Source: Pseudomonas serbica (GTDB lineage: Bacteria > Pseudomonadota > Gammaproteobacteria > Pseudomonadales > Pseudomonadaceae). From it: DNA of 64,000 nucleotides. This document shows positions 61,610 through 64,000 of the stretch, in pieces (within the stretch, counting starts at the first letter, position 1; every line of letters starts with the position of its first letter). The notes beneath the pieces were generated by a model. It saw only the letters and a list, made by a program, of their open reading frames with translations. It made no database searches and had not been told where the DNA came from. The DNA is taken from positions 62,001 to 126,000 of the forward strand of contig NZ_JAQIYM010000005.1 in the NCBI RefSeq assembly GCF_028823535.1. Reading direction: 5' to 3'. The position numbers and the translations under genes are program-made.

Positions 61610-63122
61610 TGTGTTGAGTAGTGCGTTTGGCCTGGTGCTTGTGCTCGGGTTTGTCCTGTCGTGTGCCTTCGAAAAACTGCTGGTGCCCTGCCCCGGCTGG
61701 CGTCGCCCGCTGCGCGCCTGGCTGCTGCATGCCGGCGCCTGGGCGTTCGCCGTCGGCTTGCTGTACCTGATCACCGGTCGCGCCTGGTTCAGCGGAGTGA
61801 ACGTGCTGGCCCTGTGGCTGTTGATCGTGCTGGTGAGCAATGCCAAATACCATTCGTTGCGCGAGCCCTTCGTCTGCGCCGACTTCGAATACTTCAGCGA
61901 TGCGGTGCGTTATCCGCGCCTGTACCTGCCGTTTTTCGGTATCGGCAAGGCCATTGGCCTGGCGGTGTTGTTTGTCATCTATCTGGGTTGCGGGCTGTAT
62001 TTCGAACCGGTCGGCGCCAACGCCCGCGCCGTGGCGACCGGCACCTTGCTCGGTGGCCTGGCGCTGCTCTGGCTGGGCGGGTTGAAGCCGCTGCAACCGA
62101 CGTTCGACGCCGCCCTCGACCTGGGTCGCTGGGGCCTGGCGGGCAGTTTGTGGACGTACTTTTTTGCTGCCCGGCGTCCTGTGGCGCTGGCGTCGTTGAA
62201 CTCGCCGTTCCTTGGCGAGGAGGCGCGCCCCATGGCCGATACCGTCCTGGCGGACCTGGTGTCGGTGCAGAGCGAATCGTTTTTCGATGCGCGCCGCGTG
62301 TGGCCCGGCATTCGTGGGCAGGTCCTCAGCCAGTTCGACACCTTGCGCGCTGAAGCGCTGGCCCAGGGCCGGTTGCAGGTGGCGGCCTGGGGGGCGAATA
62401 CGGTGCGGACCGAGTTCGCCTTCCTGACCGGCATCAAGGTCGACCAACTCGGCGTACACCGCTTCAACCCCTATCGCCACCTGGCGCGCCAGGGCGTTGC
62501 CAGCATCGCCCTGGAACTGAAAAGCCGTGGTTACCGCACGGTGTGCGTGCATCCTTATGTGGGCAGTTTCTACGGTCGAGACAAGGTATTGCCGGCACTG
62601 GGCTTCGACGAATTCATCGACGTGCGCAGCTTCACCGAGCAGCAGAAGGCCGGGCCGTTTATCGGTGACTGCGCGGTGGCCGACAAGATCCGCGAACTGC
62701 TCGATGCCCCGGGCCGCACGCAGCCGTTGTACATCCATGCCATCACCATGGAGAACCACGGGCCGTTGCACCTGGAAAGCGTCGCGGCGGACGATCTCGG
62801 ACAATGGTTCGACCGCCCTTTGCCTGATGACCTGCGCGACCTCGCCCCGTACGTGCGCCACCTGGGCAACGCCGACCGCATGCTCGGCCAGTTGCGCGAG
62901 CACATGCTGGCGCGCGGCACGCCGACCGGGCTGTGTTTCTTCGGTGACCATGTGCCGATCCTGCCCGACGTCTATGCCGCCCTGGGTGAGCCGGATGGCG
63001 ATACCGAGTACTTCATCTGGTCCAATACCACGCATGGCGCCAGCGCCCCTGCGAACCTGGGCGTCGAGCACCTGGCCAAGGCGTTTATCGATCACCTGGC
63101 GTCGGCACGCGATGCAGCGTGA
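61602..63122 (+). CDS. LTA-synthase/sulfatase-family membrane phosphotransferase
   Basis: 506 residues from GTG 61602. Four to five N-terminal membrane segments (about 1-190), then a sulfatase-fold domain facing the periplasm. The metal and nucleophile pattern of lipoteichoic-acid-synthase-type enzymes is present: Glu225 in SVQSESFF, nucleophile candidate Thr267 in WGANTVRTEFAFLTG, His386 in MENHGPLH and Asp449-His450 in CFFGDHVPI. Such enzymes move phosphoglycerol or phosphoethanolamine from lipids. Here it probably decorates the capsule or linker in the periplasm. The location inside the kps operon is unusual. Confidence 0.88.
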   Translation: MPDVLSSAFGLVLVLGFVLSCAFEKLLVPCPGWRRPLRAWLLHAGAWAFAVGLLYLITGRAWFSGVNVLALWLLIVLVSNAKYHSLREPFVCADFEYFSDAVRYPRLYLPFFGIGKAIGLAVLFVIYLGCGLYFEPVGANARAVATGTLLGGLALLWLGGLKPLQPTFDAALDLGRWGLAGSLWTYFFAARRPVALASLNSPFLGEEARPMADTVLADLVSVQSESFFDARRVWPGIRGQVLSQFDTLRAEALAQGRLQVAAWGANTVRTEFAFLTGIKVDQLGVHRFNPYRHLARQGVASIALELKSRGYRTVCVHPYVGSFYGRDKVLPALGFDEFIDVRSFTEQQKAGPFIGDCAVADKIRELLDAPGRTQPLYIHAITMENHGPLHLESVAADDLGQWFDRPLPDDLRDLAPYVRHLGNADRMLGQLREHMLARGTPTGLCFFGDHVPILPDVYAALGEPDGDTEYFIWSNTTHGASAPANLGVEHLAKAFIDHLASARDAA

Positions 63123-63708
63123 GCCGGTGCAGATCGTCCTCGCCTCGAATACATCGGAGCGCACGCCTGCGATTGCACGCTGGATCACCTCGGGGCGCGG
63201 CTCGCTGAAGTTCATCCTCGGCGACGAGGATTGCCGACACCGCCTGTTGGCGGACGGGATCAATTGGGACCGGGTGTTGCTTGCCTATCGCAGTGATGGC
63301 GCCGTCGGCTATGCGACGTTCAAACACCATCGACGCGGGCCGTTTTCACCAGGCCTTCGGCCCTTCGTACGGGAGTTCGGCCGTTTGGGCGGCACGCTGC
63401 GCTACGGGCTGTTCATGATCAGCGAGTGCCGCGAGTGGTACTACGGGTTTTACCTGTACGGCTTGCGCGTTCACAAAGTCGACCGCCGCCAAGGTGTCGC
63501 CAGCGCCTTGCTGCAGGCGGTGTGTGCGCGGGCGCTGGACAGCGAGCATGAAAAAATCGAGCTGGAAGTGCAGGCGAAAAACCTTGCCGCCCGGGCGTTT
63601 TATGCCCACCACGGTTTCGTGTCGATACGCACCATGAGCTGGCTCAGCCGCCTGATGCCGATTCCCACCGTGATCAACCTGCGCCGTCTGTTGTCGCCCC
63701 GCCCATGA
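63112..63708 (+). CDS. GNAT-family N-acetyltransferase
   Basis: 198 residues from ATG 63112, overlapping the previous gene by 11 bases. The acetyl-CoA pyrophosphate loop is VHKVDRRQGVASALLQ (R/Q-x-x-G-x-A/G), followed by IELEVQAKNLAARAFYAHHGF, the usual GNAT C-terminal beta-helix motif. Acetylates an amine, perhaps an amino sugar or a protein; its operon position suggests glycan or linker modification. Stop overlaps the next start by ATGA. Confidence 0.88.
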   Translation: MQREPVQIVLASNTSERTPAIARWITSGRGSLKFILGDEDCRHRLLADGINWDRVLLAYRSDGAVGYATFKHHRRGPFSPGLRPFVREFGRLGGTLRYGLFMISECREWYYGFYLYGLRVHKVDRRQGVASALLQAVCARALDSEHEKIELEVQAKNLAARAFYAHHGFVSIRTMSWLSRLMPIPTVINLRRLLSPRP

Positions 63709-64000
63709 GTGCCCACGAAATGCATCGACCCGTCGCCCTTGAGTCCCTGGTGGAAGGTCCCGGCTGGGTGGGCATCATGTCGCAATGGGTGATGTGGAAA
63801 GTCTTTCACCTGGGCGAGTTTCTCGACCCTGAGGGGCCGCCAAAGTGGCTGTGGCGACGCGGACTACAGCGGCCGGCGGGGTTGAAGGCGATATCCGGGA
63901 TCGGCTACAAAAGTTCGTCCGACCATGCGCGGGTATTGTGCAAGCGTTGGGGGATTCCCTATGTGGCGCTGGAGGACGGCTTCTTGCGTTCTTCGTCGCT
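63705..64000 (+). CDS. Second KpsC-like gene, 3' part outside the window
   Basis: Starts at ATG 63705 (MSAHEMHRPVALESLVEG) overlapping the GNAT stop, and stays open to the edge (about 98 residues). It contains the KpsC signature ISGIGYKSSSDHARVLCKRW in part, then VALEDGFLRSSS at the edge, matching VEDGFLRSVG of the KpsC at 57544. So the operon has a second, at least single-module, Kdo-transferase-like gene. Its length and whether it has one or two modules cannot be seen. Confidence 0.75.
   Translation, partial: MSAHEMHRPVALESLVEGPGWVGIMSQWVMWKVFHLGEFLDPEGPPKWLWRRGLQRPAGLKAISGIGYKSSSDHARVLCKRWGIPYVALEDGFLRSSS

Noticed and set aside
61578..63263. 561-residue open frame antisense to the LTA-synthase-like gene
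   Set aside because: Composition of a shadow frame (Arg/Gln/His-rich) and conflicts with a chain of overlapping plus-strand genes.

Overview
The window is a piece of a Pseudomonas chromosome, most likely from the P. fluorescens complex. The block from gap to fadB (gap, mfd, csiV, SNF2 helicase, mtnP, nagZ, psrA, lexA, sulA, two small conserved genes, topA, DUF1653, fadA, fadB) follows the order I know from P. aeruginosa PA3001-PA3014. The GC-rich codon use, the many REP palindromes (GGAGC.GGCTTGC.GCGA type) and the later genes (uup, slt, pdxB, tusA, rlmM, acnA) also fit Pseudomonas. No rRNA, tRNA, CRISPR array, insertion sequence or prophage was recognised.

Layout. 1-2.1 kb: end of an exopolysaccharide-type operon on the minus strand, with an HlyD-like membrane-fusion protein and a secreted alpha/alpha-barrel protein that runs off the left edge. 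2.6-3.7 kb: what looks like a decayed type VI secretion effector module, with a PAAR protein lacking a toxin domain followed by two tandem related genes, the upstream one truncated. 4-42.5 kb: core housekeeping genes for central metabolism (gap, acnA), repair and SOS response (mfd, lexA, sulA), cell wall recycling (nagZ, slt), DNA topology (topA), fatty-acid beta-oxidation and its regulator (fadBA, psrA), translation and RNA (uup, rlmM, tusA), cofactor synthesis (pdxB) and transporters. REP elements fill many gaps, including an expanded tandem array at 40.5-41.3 kb.

42.8-64 kb: a large ABC-transporter-dependent (group 2/3-like) capsule locus. kpsM, kpsT, kpsE and kpsD encode the export machine. 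Two AT-rich genes follow: a 1253-residue multidomain protein and a 409-residue hydrolase-TPR protein, which look like the serotype-specific part. Then come kdsA and a fused kdsB-kdsC for CMP-Kdo supply, a divergent kdsD/kpsF isomerase, a kinase-like gene and a DUF6124 gene. A tightly overlapping operon closes the window: kpsC, kpsS, an SDR oxidoreductase, an LTA-synthase-like phosphotransferase, a GNAT protein and a second kpsC-like gene cut by the right edge. Together these would make Kdo from arabinose-5-phosphate, activate it, build a poly-Kdo linker on a lipid (KpsC/KpsS), polymerise and decorate a chain, and export it.

The most novel content is the capsule locus: the giant HAD/glycosyltransferase-like protein with a low-complexity tether, the KdsB-KdsC fusion, and the unusual tail of modifying genes after kpsS. 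Smaller observations are twin PsrA boxes in front of psrA, the toxin-less PAAR module, and two unlisted small ORFs.
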